NCBI GenBank assembly: GCA_035362935.1
Contig: DAOSEC010000002.1
Location: 38,072-102,071 of the forward strand
DNA from: DAOSEC01 sp035362935
Lineage (GTDB): Bacteria; Bacillota_I; Bacilli_A; ML615J-28; CAG-313
Reading direction: 5' to 3'
Length of the DNA stretch: 64,000 nucleotides
This document shows, in pieces, positions 50,617-58,877 of this stretch; positions within the stretch are counted from its first letter, which is position 1; the number at the start of each line of letters is the position of its first letter. The position numbers were made by a program, and so were the translations under genes. The notes under the pieces were generated by a model, which saw only the letters and a list, made by a program, of their open reading frames with translations, searched no databases and was not told the DNA's origin.

Positions 50617-51606
50617 ATGAACGATGTGAAAACAAAAGCATTAGATGAAGCGTTAAAGCAAATAGAAAAGCAATATGGTAAAGGTTCTATCATGAGACTT
50701 GGAGATCGCCCATTTGAAAAAATCGAAGTGATTCCAAGCGGATCGATTGCTCTTGACTTAGCAATTGGTGTAGGTGGGTATCCAAAAGGAAGAATCGTTG
50801 AAATTTATGGTCCAGAGTCCAGTGGGAAAACAACAGTGGCATTACACGCGATAGCTGAGGCACAAAAAGTTGGCGGATTTGCCGCATTTATTGATGCTGA
50901 ACACGCATTAGATCCAACATATGCGAAAGCCTTAGGTGTTGATACCGATAACTTAATTTTATCTCAACCTGATACAGGAGAACAAGCTTTGGAAATTGCT
51001 GAGGCATTGATTCGTAGTAATGCGATAGATATCATTGTAGTTGACTCTGTTGCTGCGTTGGTTCCTAGAGCTGAAATTGATGGAGATATGGGAGATAGTC
51101 ATGTTGGTTTACAAGCAAGACTTATGAGCCAAGCAATGCGTAAGCTTTCTGGTGCTATTAGCAAAAGTAAAACTGTAGCAATTTTCATCAATCAAATTCG
51201 AGAAAAAGTTGGGGTTATGTTTGGAAGTCCAGAAACGACTCCTGGTGGACGTGCACTTAAATTTTACTCTACAATTCGATTAGACATTCGAAGAGTAGAA
51301 CAAATCAAACAAGGGGCAGATGCTATTGGAAATCTCACCAGAATTAAAGTTGTTAAAAACAAAGTTGCTCCACCGTTTAGACAAGTTGATGTAGACTTAA
51401 TCTTCGGAAAGGGAATCTCTTACGAAGGCGAAGTACTTGATATGGCAACAAATCTTGAAGTTATTGATAAGAGTGGATCCTGGTTTTCTTACAATGGAGA
51501 AAAAATAGGACAAGGTAGAGAAAATGTGAAAGCATATCTTGTTAAAAATCCACTTATTGCGAAAGAAATTGAAGCAAAAATTAGAGAAAAATATTTACCA
51601 CAATAA
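50617..51606 (+). CDS. recA: Recombinase RecA
   Basis: Strand-exchange protein and SOS coprotease. Walker A GPESSGKT starts at Gly65; VVDSVAALVPRAEIDG (about 137-152), FINQIREKVGVMFG near 195-208 and the L2 loop follow. Length 329 is short at the C-terminus because the acidic tail of many RecA proteins is nearly absent. ATG 50617 is chosen since TAGGTG at 50604-50609 is its ribosome site; the GTG at 50608 is part of it. Confidence 0.98.
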   Translation: MNDVKTKALDEALKQIEKQYGKGSIMRLGDRPFEKIEVIPSGSIALDLAIGVGGYPKGRIVEIYGPESSGKTTVALHAIAEAQKVGGFAAFIDAEHALDPTYAKALGVDTDNLILSQPDTGEQALEIAEALIRSNAIDIIVVDSVAALVPRAEIDGDMGDSHVGLQARLMSQAMRKLSGAISKSKTVAIFINQIREKVGVMFGSPETTPGGRALKFYSTIRLDIRRVEQIKQGADAIGNLTRIKVVKNKVAPPFRQVDVDLIFGKGISYEGEVLDMATNLEVIDKSGSWFSYNGEKIGQGRENVKAYLVKNPLIAKEIEAKIREKYLPQ

Positions 51607-51607
51607 G

Positions 51608-51632
51608 AAAAAGGGCTATGCCCTTTTTTATT
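51608..51632. terminator. Bidirectional terminator between recA and recU
   Basis: AAAAAGGGC / GCCCTTTTT stem with TAT loop core, A run before and T run after. Confidence 0.85.
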
Positions 51633-52224
51633 TTAAATATAGTTGATCAACGGCGTCTATATATTGTACTCTTGGCGAATATCCTTTTTTGATCTGTGTT
51701 CCATATTCTTTAAAGTAAGCGTAGTTAATACTCTTTCTACCTTCGTTTTTGGAATCTTGATAGCATTTATGAAGTAACTGAATATCAAGTAAATAGACTT
51801 CATCCCTTTTATTAAAATGAATCAGTAAAAAAGCAATTCCTCCATGCTTTGCTACTTGAACCAAGTGATTGATTTGATGTTCATAAATATGTGCAAAAGG
51901 GAACAAATCGCTGTTTGTTTGCTTTGCCTCGAAATCTATGTATTTCCCTTTATAAATTCCATTATAGTCTGTAGTTGAAGGAACTTTAAAATAAGCCTCT
52001 GTTATTTTTGCTGCTGAGCGCTTTGGATAGTTCACACTAACTATTTGTATAGGAGTTGGCTTTTTGTGAATAACAGCAATACCTCTAGCAAGGTAGAATT
52101 CATTCGATTCATTGATTGCTTCTTCAAAACTAAATCCAAGCTTACCTTTGTTTGGTTTGGAAGTTTTGTTACTAGAAGAGGGTGCGATATATTCTTTTTT
52201 TTGGTTTGGATATTTGATTTCCAT
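51628..52224 (-). CDS. recU: Holliday junction resolvase RecU
   Basis: Endonuclease that resolves four-way junctions made by RecA and RuvAB. The nuclease core shows NKGKLGFSFEEAINESNEFY, a STTDYNGIYKGKYIDFEAKQT segment (catalytic Asp and Glu-x-Lys, split by a few residues) and FAHIYEHQINHL. Length 198 fits. Start 52224 is preferred since TTAGGTG is spaced for it. Presence of RecU agrees with a Firmicutes/Mollicutes origin, where it replaces RuvC; the usual partner ponA is not adjacent. Confidence 0.94.
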   Translation of the reverse strand: MEIKYPNQKKEYIAPSSSNKTSKPNKGKLGFSFEEAINESNEFYLARGIAVIHKKPTPIQIVSVNYPKRSAAKITEAYFKVPSTTDYNGIYKGKYIDFEAKQTNSDLFPFAHIYEHQINHLVQVAKHGGIAFLLIHFNKRDEVYLLDIQLLHKCYQDSKNEGRKSINYAYFKEYGTQIKKGYSPRVQYIDAVDQLYLK

Positions 52225-52407
52225 GTTCATCACCTAACTCTATTATATCAAAATATCATACAATCACAAACAATAATTGGTTAGGAAAATAGAAATATGA
52301 TTTTAAATCAATCAATGAAATGGTATAATACAAATAGAATAAGCTAAAAAGATTACACTTACATTGAAATGGTTTTCCAATCAAGACCAGAAAGAAGAAG
52401 GTAGCAT

Positions 52408-54105
52408 ATGAAATCTAGTATTCCTTGGTTTAAAAAATCTGTTGTGTATCAAATCTATCCACGAAGTTTTAAAGACAGTAATCAAGATGGTATTGGCGAT
52501 ATTAGAGGAATTATTGAAAAACTTGATTATTTAAAAGAACTAGGAATTGACGTTGTTTGGTTATCACCTGTTTATGATTCGCCAAACGATGATAATGGGT
52601 ACGATATTAGTGATTATCGTAGCATACTATCTGATTTTGGAACAATGGAAGACTTTATGATTCTCATAGAAGAGCTTCATAAACGAGACATAAAATTAGT
52701 GATGGATTTAGTAGCCAATCATACCTCAGATGAACACCCTTGGTTCATTCAAAGTAAATCAAGTAAACTCAACCCGAAGCGCAATTATTATATATGGAAG
52801 CAAGGTAAACACAATAATCAGAAAGAGCCTAATAATTGGACATCCTTCTTTACGGGGAAAGCGTGGACGTATGATGCAACCACAGAAGAATATTATCTTC
52901 ATTTGTTCAGTAAGAAGCAACCTGATTTGAACTGGGAAAATCCTTTGGTGCGAAATGAAATAAAAGACATCCTACGTTTTTGGTTAGATCTTGGTGTGGA
53001 CGGGTTCCGATGCGATGTGATTAATATTATTTCCAAAGATCAGCGGTTTCGAAACGGAATTCCGAAGATTGCTTTAACAGGATCTGAGTATTATTTAAAC
53101 GGTCCAAATGTACACAAGTACCTCCAAGAACTATATACAGATGTACTATCGAACTATGATTGTTTTACGGTGGGAGAAACTGTATTTGTATCTACCAAAG
53201 AAGCATCAAAGTATGTAGGAGAACACAGAAATGAACTCAATATGATTTTTCATTTTGAACATATGGCTGTTGATACCATCAATAATAAATGGTTCTTAAG
53301 GCCATATCGAGTAAAGCGATTAAAACGAGTTCTTTCCAAATGGCAGAATGACTTATCAGGAACCAAATACAAACATGATGGAGCAGGTTGGAATGCACTT
53401 TATTTTGAAAATCATGATCAACCACGAAGTGTAACACGATTTGGAAATGATTCGACATATTGGAAAGAAAGTGCAAAAATGTTAGCTACTATGTTGTATT
53501 TTCAACAGGGAACTCCATACATCTATCAAGGACAAGAAATTGGTATGACGAATGCACACTTTACTGATTTAAGCCAGTATCAAGATATCGAGACGCACAA
53601 CATATATAAACTAGGTAGATCGCTATTGCGTTTTTCGCATAAAACAATGATGAGAAAAATAAAATATATGAGTCGAGATAATGCTAGAACTCCGATGCAA
53701 TGGGATAACTCAAAATATGCTGGATTTAGCCAAACTTTACCTTGGATTGAGGTTAACCCTAATAAAGATAACATTAATGTAGACAATCAATTGAACGACC
53801 AAGACTCTATTTTCAAATACTATCAAAAAATTATACAAATTCGTAAACATCATGATGTCGTTATATTGGGTAAATTTGAAGAACACTTTAAAACAAATCC
53901 TCATATTTATTGTTATAGTAGGAGATGGAATCATGATCATCTTCTTGTAATATGCAATGGAACGAACAAGAGTCGCTCGATTTCGATTCAAAAGTTAGGT
54001 AATCTTTCGGAATACCAATGCATATTATCAAACTATACAAACGTAAATATTCAAGAAATGATAAACTTAAGACCATATGAGGCAATTGTCTTAATGAAAA
54101 ATTAG
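52408..54105 (+). CDS. GH13 alpha-glucosidase (oligo-1,6-glucosidase type)
   Basis: Cytosolic glycoside hydrolase of family 13. Conserved regions: SVVYQIYPRSFKDSNQDGIGD-like start (about 11-31), VANHTSDEHPWF (His about 109), nucleophile Asp203 in GFRCDV, acid Glu257 in TVGETV, and third carboxylate Asp337 in ENHDQPRS. Length 565 matches oligo-1,6-glucosidase and trehalose-6-phosphate hydrolase; the sequence alone does not settle which. No sugar transporter or regulator is adjacent, so it stands alone between a -10 box (52324-52329) and a terminator. Confidence 0.92.
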   Translation: MKSSIPWFKKSVVYQIYPRSFKDSNQDGIGDIRGIIEKLDYLKELGIDVVWLSPVYDSPNDDNGYDISDYRSILSDFGTMEDFMILIEELHKRDIKLVMDLVANHTSDEHPWFIQSKSSKLNPKRNYYIWKQGKHNNQKEPNNWTSFFTGKAWTYDATTEEYYLHLFSKKQPDLNWENPLVRNEIKDILRFWLDLGVDGFRCDVINIISKDQRFRNGIPKIALTGSEYYLNGPNVHKYLQELYTDVLSNYDCFTVGETVFVSTKEASKYVGEHRNELNMIFHFEHMAVDTINNKWFLRPYRVKRLKRVLSKWQNDLSGTKYKHDGAGWNALYFENHDQPRSVTRFGNDSTYWKESAKMLATMLYFQQGTPYIYQGQEIGMTNAHFTDLSQYQDIETHNIYKLGRSLLRFSHKTMMRKIKYMSRDNARTPMQWDNSKYAGFSQTLPWIEVNPNKDNINVDNQLNDQDSIFKYYQKIIQIRKHHDVVILGKFEEHFKTNPHIYCYSRRWNHDHLLVICNGTNKSRSISIQKLGNLSEYQCILSNYTNVNIQEMINLRPYEAIVLMKN

Positions 54106-54112
54106 AACACAA

Positions 54113-54151
54113 AACCACAAGTTGTATACGGCTTGTGGTTTTAATTTTTAT
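54113..54151 (+). terminator. Terminator after the glucosidase gene
   Basis: AAAACCACAAG / CTTGTGGTTTT stem with ten-base loop and T-rich tail. Confidence 0.9.
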
Positions 54152-54193
54152 CAAAATTCAGTGGGTTCTTTCGGAAAATAAAGCATATATTAT

Positions 54194-54222
54194 TTGACTA
54201 TCAAGGCATTTTATTATATAAT
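54194..54222 (+). promoter_or_regulatory. rny promoter
   Basis: TTGACT at 54194-54199, 17-base spacer, TATAAT at 54217-54222. Confidence 0.88.
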
Positions 54223-54292
54223 GAATTAGTAAGTAAATAATGAGCCCTGTTAATATAAACATTAAAAAACTGAAGAAATGGAGGTAATATCT

Positions 54293-55846
54293 ATGGTACC
54301 TTGGTATGTACTAGTTATTTCCATTTTGCTAGGGATCGGTTCTGGAATCTTAGTTGGATATCTTTTAACGGTTAAAAGATTTGAAACACTAGGTAAGACA
54401 GCCAATAAGATAATTGAGGATGCTGAAAAAACAGCTGATGAAAAGAAAAAGAAAGCACTTCTTGAACAAAAACAAGAATTACATAACAACAAACTTGAAT
54501 ATGATAAGTATGTAAAAGAGAAAAAACAAGAACTGCTTGATAATGAACGAAAACTAGATCAACGTGAACAAAGACTTGATAATCGAAGCACTAATCTAGA
54601 TAAGCGTGAAGAAGGTCTAAACCTTAAAGAATCAAAATTGGAAGACAAAAAAGTCGAATTAGAAACACAAAGTAGCAAAGTGGAAGAGTTAATCGCTCAA
54701 CAAGAACAAAAATTAGTGGAAATTTCTAACTTAAGTGTAGAAAAAGCCCGAGAAATCATTTTAAACAAAGTCGAAGCAGATATGTCATTAGAAATCGCTG
54801 CTTACATTAGAGACGAAGAAGACAAAGCAAAATTAGAGGTCAACAGAAAAGCTCAATACTTACTTGCACAAGCAATCCAAACTTACGCAAACGAATCTGT
54901 TAGTGAAAAAACAGTATCGGTAGTCACATTACCGAATGAAGAAATGAAAGGCCGTATTATCGGTCGTGAGGGGCGCAACATTCGCGCCATCGAAAACCTT
55001 ACAGGAGTTGATCTAATCATTGATGATACACCAGAAGCGGTTGTGTTATCTTGTTTCGATCCTGTGCGAAGAGAAATCGCAAGAAGAACATTAGAAACTC
55101 TCATTGCTGATGGTAGAATTCAACCGCCACGCATTGAAGAGGTTGTACAAAAATGTACAAAAGAACTTGATGAAGAAATGCGTCAAGAAGGTGAAAAAGC
55201 TGTATACGAATTAGGTATTGGTAAAGTTCACCCAGAATTAATCAAATTAATCGGAAGATTGAAATTCAGAACTTCATATGGTCAAAATGCATTACACCAT
55301 GCAAAAGAAGTTGCATTCTTAGCTGGTAAATTGGCTGTTGAAATTGGGGAAGATCAAATTTTAGCACGACGCGCTGGATTACTTCATGACATTGGAAAAG
55401 CAATTGATCATGAGGTGGAAGGAAGTCACGTTGACATTGGGTTAGATCTTGCTCAAAAATATCGTGAACCAAAAGCTGTTATTGATGGTATTGGGGCACA
55501 TCATGGAGACAAAGAACCAATGACTATCTTTGCTTGGTTGGTAACTGCAGCAGATATTATTTCAGCAGCAAGACCAGGTGCAAGAAGTGAATCGTTAGAC
55601 AATTATCTAAAACGTCTAAAACAATTGGAAGAAATCACAAATGAGTTTGAAGGCGTTGAAAAAACATATGCTATTCAGGCAGGACGAGAAATTCGTATTT
55701 TAGTAAAACCAGAGGTCATAAGTGACGTAGAAGCTTATAAATTAGCTCGCGACGTGAAGAAAAAAATCGAGGAAAACTTGAATTATCCTGGTACTATTAA
55801 AGTAACGGTAATCAGAGAGACAAGAGCGCAAGAAATTGCTAAGTAA
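54293..55846 (+). CDS. rny: Ribonuclease Y
   Basis: Membrane-anchored endoribonuclease that starts mRNA decay. N-terminal helix (about 5-26), long coiled coil (about 35-200), KH domain with MKGRIIGREGRNIRAIE near 217-233, HD domain with LLHDIGKA (His365, Asp366). Length 517 is standard. GGAGG at 54280-54284 selects ATG 54293 over ATG 54278. The rny-ymdB order is conserved in Firmicutes. Confidence 0.97.
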   Translation: MVPWYVLVISILLGIGSGILVGYLLTVKRFETLGKTANKIIEDAEKTADEKKKKALLEQKQELHNNKLEYDKYVKEKKQELLDNERKLDQREQRLDNRSTNLDKREEGLNLKESKLEDKKVELETQSSKVEELIAQQEQKLVEISNLSVEKAREIILNKVEADMSLEIAAYIRDEEDKAKLEVNRKAQYLLAQAIQTYANESVSEKTVSVVTLPNEEMKGRIIGREGRNIRAIENLTGVDLIIDDTPEAVVLSCFDPVRREIARRTLETLIADGRIQPPRIEEVVQKCTKELDEEMRQEGEKAVYELGIGKVHPELIKLIGRLKFRTSYGQNALHHAKEVAFLAGKLAVEIGEDQILARRAGLLHDIGKAIDHEVEGSHVDIGLDLAQKYREPKAVIDGIGAHHGDKEPMTIFAWLVTAADIISAARPGARSESLDNYLKRLKQLEEITNEFEGVEKTYAIQAGREIRILVKPEVISDVEAYKLARDVKKKIEENLNYPGTIKVTVIRETRAQEIAK

Positions 55847-55848
55847 TA

Positions 55849-55876
55849 AAAAAGCTTCCCTCGGGAAGCTTTTTTT
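55849..55876 (+). terminator. Terminator after rny
   Basis: AAAAGCTTCCC / GGGAAGCTTTT stem with two-base loop, T run. The ymdB gene follows in 18 bases, so some read-through is likely. Confidence 0.9.
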
Positions 55877-55893
55877 CTAGAATTGAGGATATT

Positions 55894-56673
55894 ATGAAAA
55901 TTTTATTAGTTGGTGATGTATTTGGCATCTTAGGTAGAGAATCATTTGCCAAACATGTGAAAGCAATCAAACAAGATCATATGGTGAACTTCGTGATTGC
56001 CAATGGAGAAAATGTTGCACATGGAACGGGTATCAATGAGAAGTACTATAAATGGTTTCTTGAACAATCCGTTAGCGTTGTTACACTAGGGAATCATGCA
56101 TTTCATAACAAGGACATCTTTCGGTTTGTAGATGAGGCTAAGAATCTAGTTCGGCCAATCAATTTTGTTGAGGGTTCTAGAGGTAAAGGATACGTTACCA
56201 TTAATTACAATGGTTTATTAATTACTGTTTTTCAAGTTATGGGGAAGGTTTTTAGTAAAATGGAACTTGAATGTCCATTTCAAGCAACAGAAGCTTTATT
56301 ACAAACTGTAAAAAGCGATATATTCATTTGTGACATTCACGCAGAAGCAACCAGTGAGAAAATTGCATTTGCTCATCATTTTGATGGTCGTATTCACATA
56401 ATGTTTGGAACACATACTCATGTTCAAACAAACGATGCTAGGGTTTTACCAAAGGGTTCCTTTTATATCACAGATTTAGGAATGACAGGTCCATTAGATG
56501 GAGTAATCGGGGTAAAGAAAGAAATCGTAATCAATCGATTCTTATCAAATGATTTATCTAGATTTGAACCTGTAACAGAAGGTACATCACAATTTAGTGC
56601 GGTTTTGGTAGAGATAAATGAGCAAACTAAAAAGATAGGATTTATCCAGTTGATACACGAGTATGATAAATAG
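55894..56673 (+). CDS. ymdB: YmdB family metallophosphoesterase
   Basis: The family hydrolyses 2',3'-cyclic nucleotides and affects RNA turnover and biofilm genes in Bacillus subtilis. MKILLVGDVFGILGRE holds the first metal ligands, ANGENVAHG (about 36-44) the next, and TLGNHAFHN and GTHTHVQTNDA the His ligands. Length 259 fits. It starts just after the rny terminator. Confidence 0.95.
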   Translation: MKILLVGDVFGILGRESFAKHVKAIKQDHMVNFVIANGENVAHGTGINEKYYKWFLEQSVSVVTLGNHAFHNKDIFRFVDEAKNLVRPINFVEGSRGKGYVTINYNGLLITVFQVMGKVFSKMELECPFQATEALLQTVKSDIFICDIHAEATSEKIAFAHHFDGRIHIMFGTHTHVQTNDARVLPKGSFYITDLGMTGPLDGVIGVKKEIVINRFLSNDLSRFEPVTEGTSQFSAVLVEINEQTKKIGFIQLIHEYDK

Positions 56674-56682
56674 GAGGGTATT

Positions 56683-57249
56683 ATGAGTTTGCCTGTTATG
56701 AAAACGGAACGATTGGTGCTTAGAGAAATTCATATTGGAGACGCCAAAGACATGTTTGAATATGCCAAACGCCCAAATGTTGGACCGATGGCCGGATGGG
56801 AACCACACGAAAGTTTAGCAGATTCCATTAATGTAATTGATATGTTTCATCGTCAAAAAGAAAAAGGTGCACTTGGAGTATGGGCAATTGTACTAAAAGA
56901 AACCGAAAAGATGATTGGAACAATTGAGTTGCATGGATATCGACAAGGGCATAAAGCGGAACTTGGATATGTCATTTCTTCTGATTATTGGGGAATGGGA
57001 TACACAGTTGAAGCTGCAAAAGCAGTGCTAAAATATGCATTTGAGTATTTGGGATTAAAAAGAGTGGATTGCAATGCTTTCTCGATTAACAAACAATCGA
57101 TTCGTGTATGTGAAAAATTGGGTCTTAAGTATATTGGTACGAAGCAAAAAGGTTATATGAGATTTGATGGACAATTATTTGATGAAGTGATGTTTGGCAT
57201 TACTGATGATGAATATTTCAATCAACAATGGAACACCTCACTCGCATGA
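56683..57249 (+). CDS. GNAT family N-acetyltransferase (RimJ/RimL type)
   Basis: A 188-residue acetyltransferase: PVMKTERLVLREIHIGDAKD at the start and GYVISSDYWGMGYTVEAAKAVL (about 91-112) holding the acetyl-CoA loop, then FSINKQSIRVCEKLGLKYIG. RimJ/RimL relatives acetylate N-termini or small molecules; substrate unknown. TAGGAGG is well placed, 9 bp after ymdB. A stem at the end of the coding region (57232-57260) may terminate the unit. Confidence 0.9.
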   Translation: MSLPVMKTERLVLREIHIGDAKDMFEYAKRPNVGPMAGWEPHESLADSINVIDMFHRQKEKGALGVWAIVLKETEKMIGTIELHGYRQGHKAELGYVISSDYWGMGYTVEAAKAVLKYAFEYLGLKRVDCNAFSINKQSIRVCEKLGLKYIGTKQKGYMRFDGQLFDEVMFGITDDEYFNQQWNTSLA

Positions 57250-57336
57250 GGGTTCTTTTCATTCCGATATTACTTACTAAATATCTTTCTTTTTTGATGT
57301 ATTTTTGATAAAATACATAGGTCAAGGTGGTATAGT

Positions 57337-58776
57337 ATGGAAAAAGATTATAGTAAATATTTTACTCCATCTTTAAAAGATGCGAGAAAACGAGTTAGTA
57401 AAGATACAGAAATTATTCAATATGAGTTAAAACCAAGTCAGTTAGGTCTTGGGAAAAGTTATAAATATATGATTAAAACATATGGCTGTCAAGGAAATTT
57501 GGCTGATAGCGAGAAAATGAGCGGAATTTTAGAGGCAATGGGATATGTCGCAACCGAAGTTGAAACGGAAGCCGATCTACTCCTTCTAAATACGTGTGCG
57601 ATTCGTGAAAACGCAGAGAACCGTGTATTTGGCGAATTAGGTCGATTGAAACATCTTAAAAAACATAATCCTAATATGATTTTAGGTGTTTGTGGATGTA
57701 TGCCACAAGAAGAAAAAGTGACAAACCGTATTCGAGAAAAAATGCCTCATATCGATTTGGTATTTGGTACGCACAACATTGCATACTTGGGATCCTATGT
57801 TGAAAAAGCAATGCATAGTTTAGAACGAGTGATTGAAGTATACTCCAAAGAAGGAGATATCATAGAAAACATTCCTACCAAACGTGATCATAACAAAAAA
57901 GCTTGGGTAAACATCATGTATGGATGTGATGAGTTTTGTACATATTGCATCGTACCTTATACAAGAGGAAAAGAACGTTCAAGGAAACCAGAAAGCATTC
58001 TCGCAGAAGTCCAAGAGTTGGTTCAAGATGGATATTTAGAAGTTACTTTGCTAGGTCAAAACGTGAATGCATATGGTAAAGATTTTACTGATATCAATTA
58101 CACGTTTGCAAACCTGTTAAACGATCTAAACCAAGTAGGTATTGAACGAATTCGATTTACAACATCTCACCCAAGAGATTTAGATGATGCTACGATAGAA
58201 GCAATGGCCAAACGCGGCAACATAATGCCACATTTGCATTTGCCTGTACAATCGGGAAGCAATAACATATTAAAACGAATGAACCGAAAATACACATATG
58301 AACAGTATATGGAGAAAATCACAAAATTAAGAGAACTAATACCTGACATATCAATCACAACTGATATCATAGTTGGATTTCCGGGTGAAACTGACGATGA
58401 GTTTGAAGACACATTAAAACTAGTTCGTAATGCTAACTTTGAAGGAGCATTTACCTTTATCTTTTCACCAAGAGAAGGTACTCCGGCAGCGAAATATGAA
58501 GATCCAACCGAAGAGTCCGTTAAAAAAGAACGACTACAAACACTTAATAAATTAGTCAATGAAGGATTTTTACGCGGGAACCAACGGTTTGAAGGAAGTG
58601 TTGTGAAAGTGCTCGTTGATGGATTTAGTAAAAGCAATGAATCAATCTTGGCAGGATACACGGAACACAACAAACTTGTTAACTTTAAAGGCGATCAAAG
58701 TGTTATTGGATCTATTGTTTCTGTTAAAATAACAAAAGCTTACACATGGCATTTACAAGGAGAACTACTGAAATAG
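57337..58776 (+). CDS. miaB: tRNA-2-methylthio-N6-dimethylallyladenosine synthase MiaB
   Basis: Radical SAM methylthiotransferase acting on i6A37 in tRNA. N-terminal UPF0004 domain with Cys51 in TYGCQGN plus two further Cys (near 87 and 121) for one cluster; radical SAM cluster Cys197, Cys201, Cys204 in GCDEFCTYCIVPY; C-terminal TRAM domain. Length 479 fits. AAGGTGG is six bases before the ATG, with an extended -10 (TGa-TAAAAT) at 57306-57314. The usual neighbour mutS is not present; clpB follows. Confidence 0.96.
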   Translation: MEKDYSKYFTPSLKDARKRVSKDTEIIQYELKPSQLGLGKSYKYMIKTYGCQGNLADSEKMSGILEAMGYVATEVETEADLLLLNTCAIRENAENRVFGELGRLKHLKKHNPNMILGVCGCMPQEEKVTNRIREKMPHIDLVFGTHNIAYLGSYVEKAMHSLERVIEVYSKEGDIIENIPTKRDHNKKAWVNIMYGCDEFCTYCIVPYTRGKERSRKPESILAEVQELVQDGYLEVTLLGQNVNAYGKDFTDINYTFANLLNDLNQVGIERIRFTTSHPRDLDDATIEAMAKRGNIMPHLHLPVQSGSNNILKRMNRKYTYEQYMEKITKLRELIPDISITTDIIVGFPGETDDEFEDTLKLVRNANFEGAFTFIFSPREGTPAAKYEDPTEESVKKERLQTLNKLVNEGFLRGNQRFEGSVVKVLVDGFSKSNESILAGYTEHNKLVNFKGDQSVIGSIVSVKITKAYTWHLQGELLK

Positions 58777-58802
58777 ACGGGACCGACCCGTCTATTTTTT
58801 GA
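58772..58802 (+). terminator. Terminator after miaB
   Basis: AATAGACGGG / CCCGTCTATT stem with ACCGA loop and T run. Confidence 0.92.
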
Positions 58803-58809
58803 TAAAATA

Positions 58810-58836
58810 TTAGCACTCTTTACTTGACAGTGCTAA
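58810..58836. promoter_or_regulatory. CIRCE element (HrcA operator)
   Basis: TTAGCACTC, nine bases, CAGTGCTAA: matches the CIRCE inverted repeat (TTAGCACTC-N9-GAGTGCTAA) at all but one position. It overlaps the -35 box of the clpB promoter, so HrcA binding would block RNA polymerase. Confidence 0.96.
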
Positions 58837-58852
58837 AATTGAATAGTATAAT
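58824..58852 (+). promoter_or_regulatory. clpB promoter
   Basis: TTGACA at 58824-58829, 17-base spacer, TATAAT at 58847-58852. Confidence 0.93.
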
Positions 58853-58877
58853 ATGATTGAATTAAGGGGGGATACCT

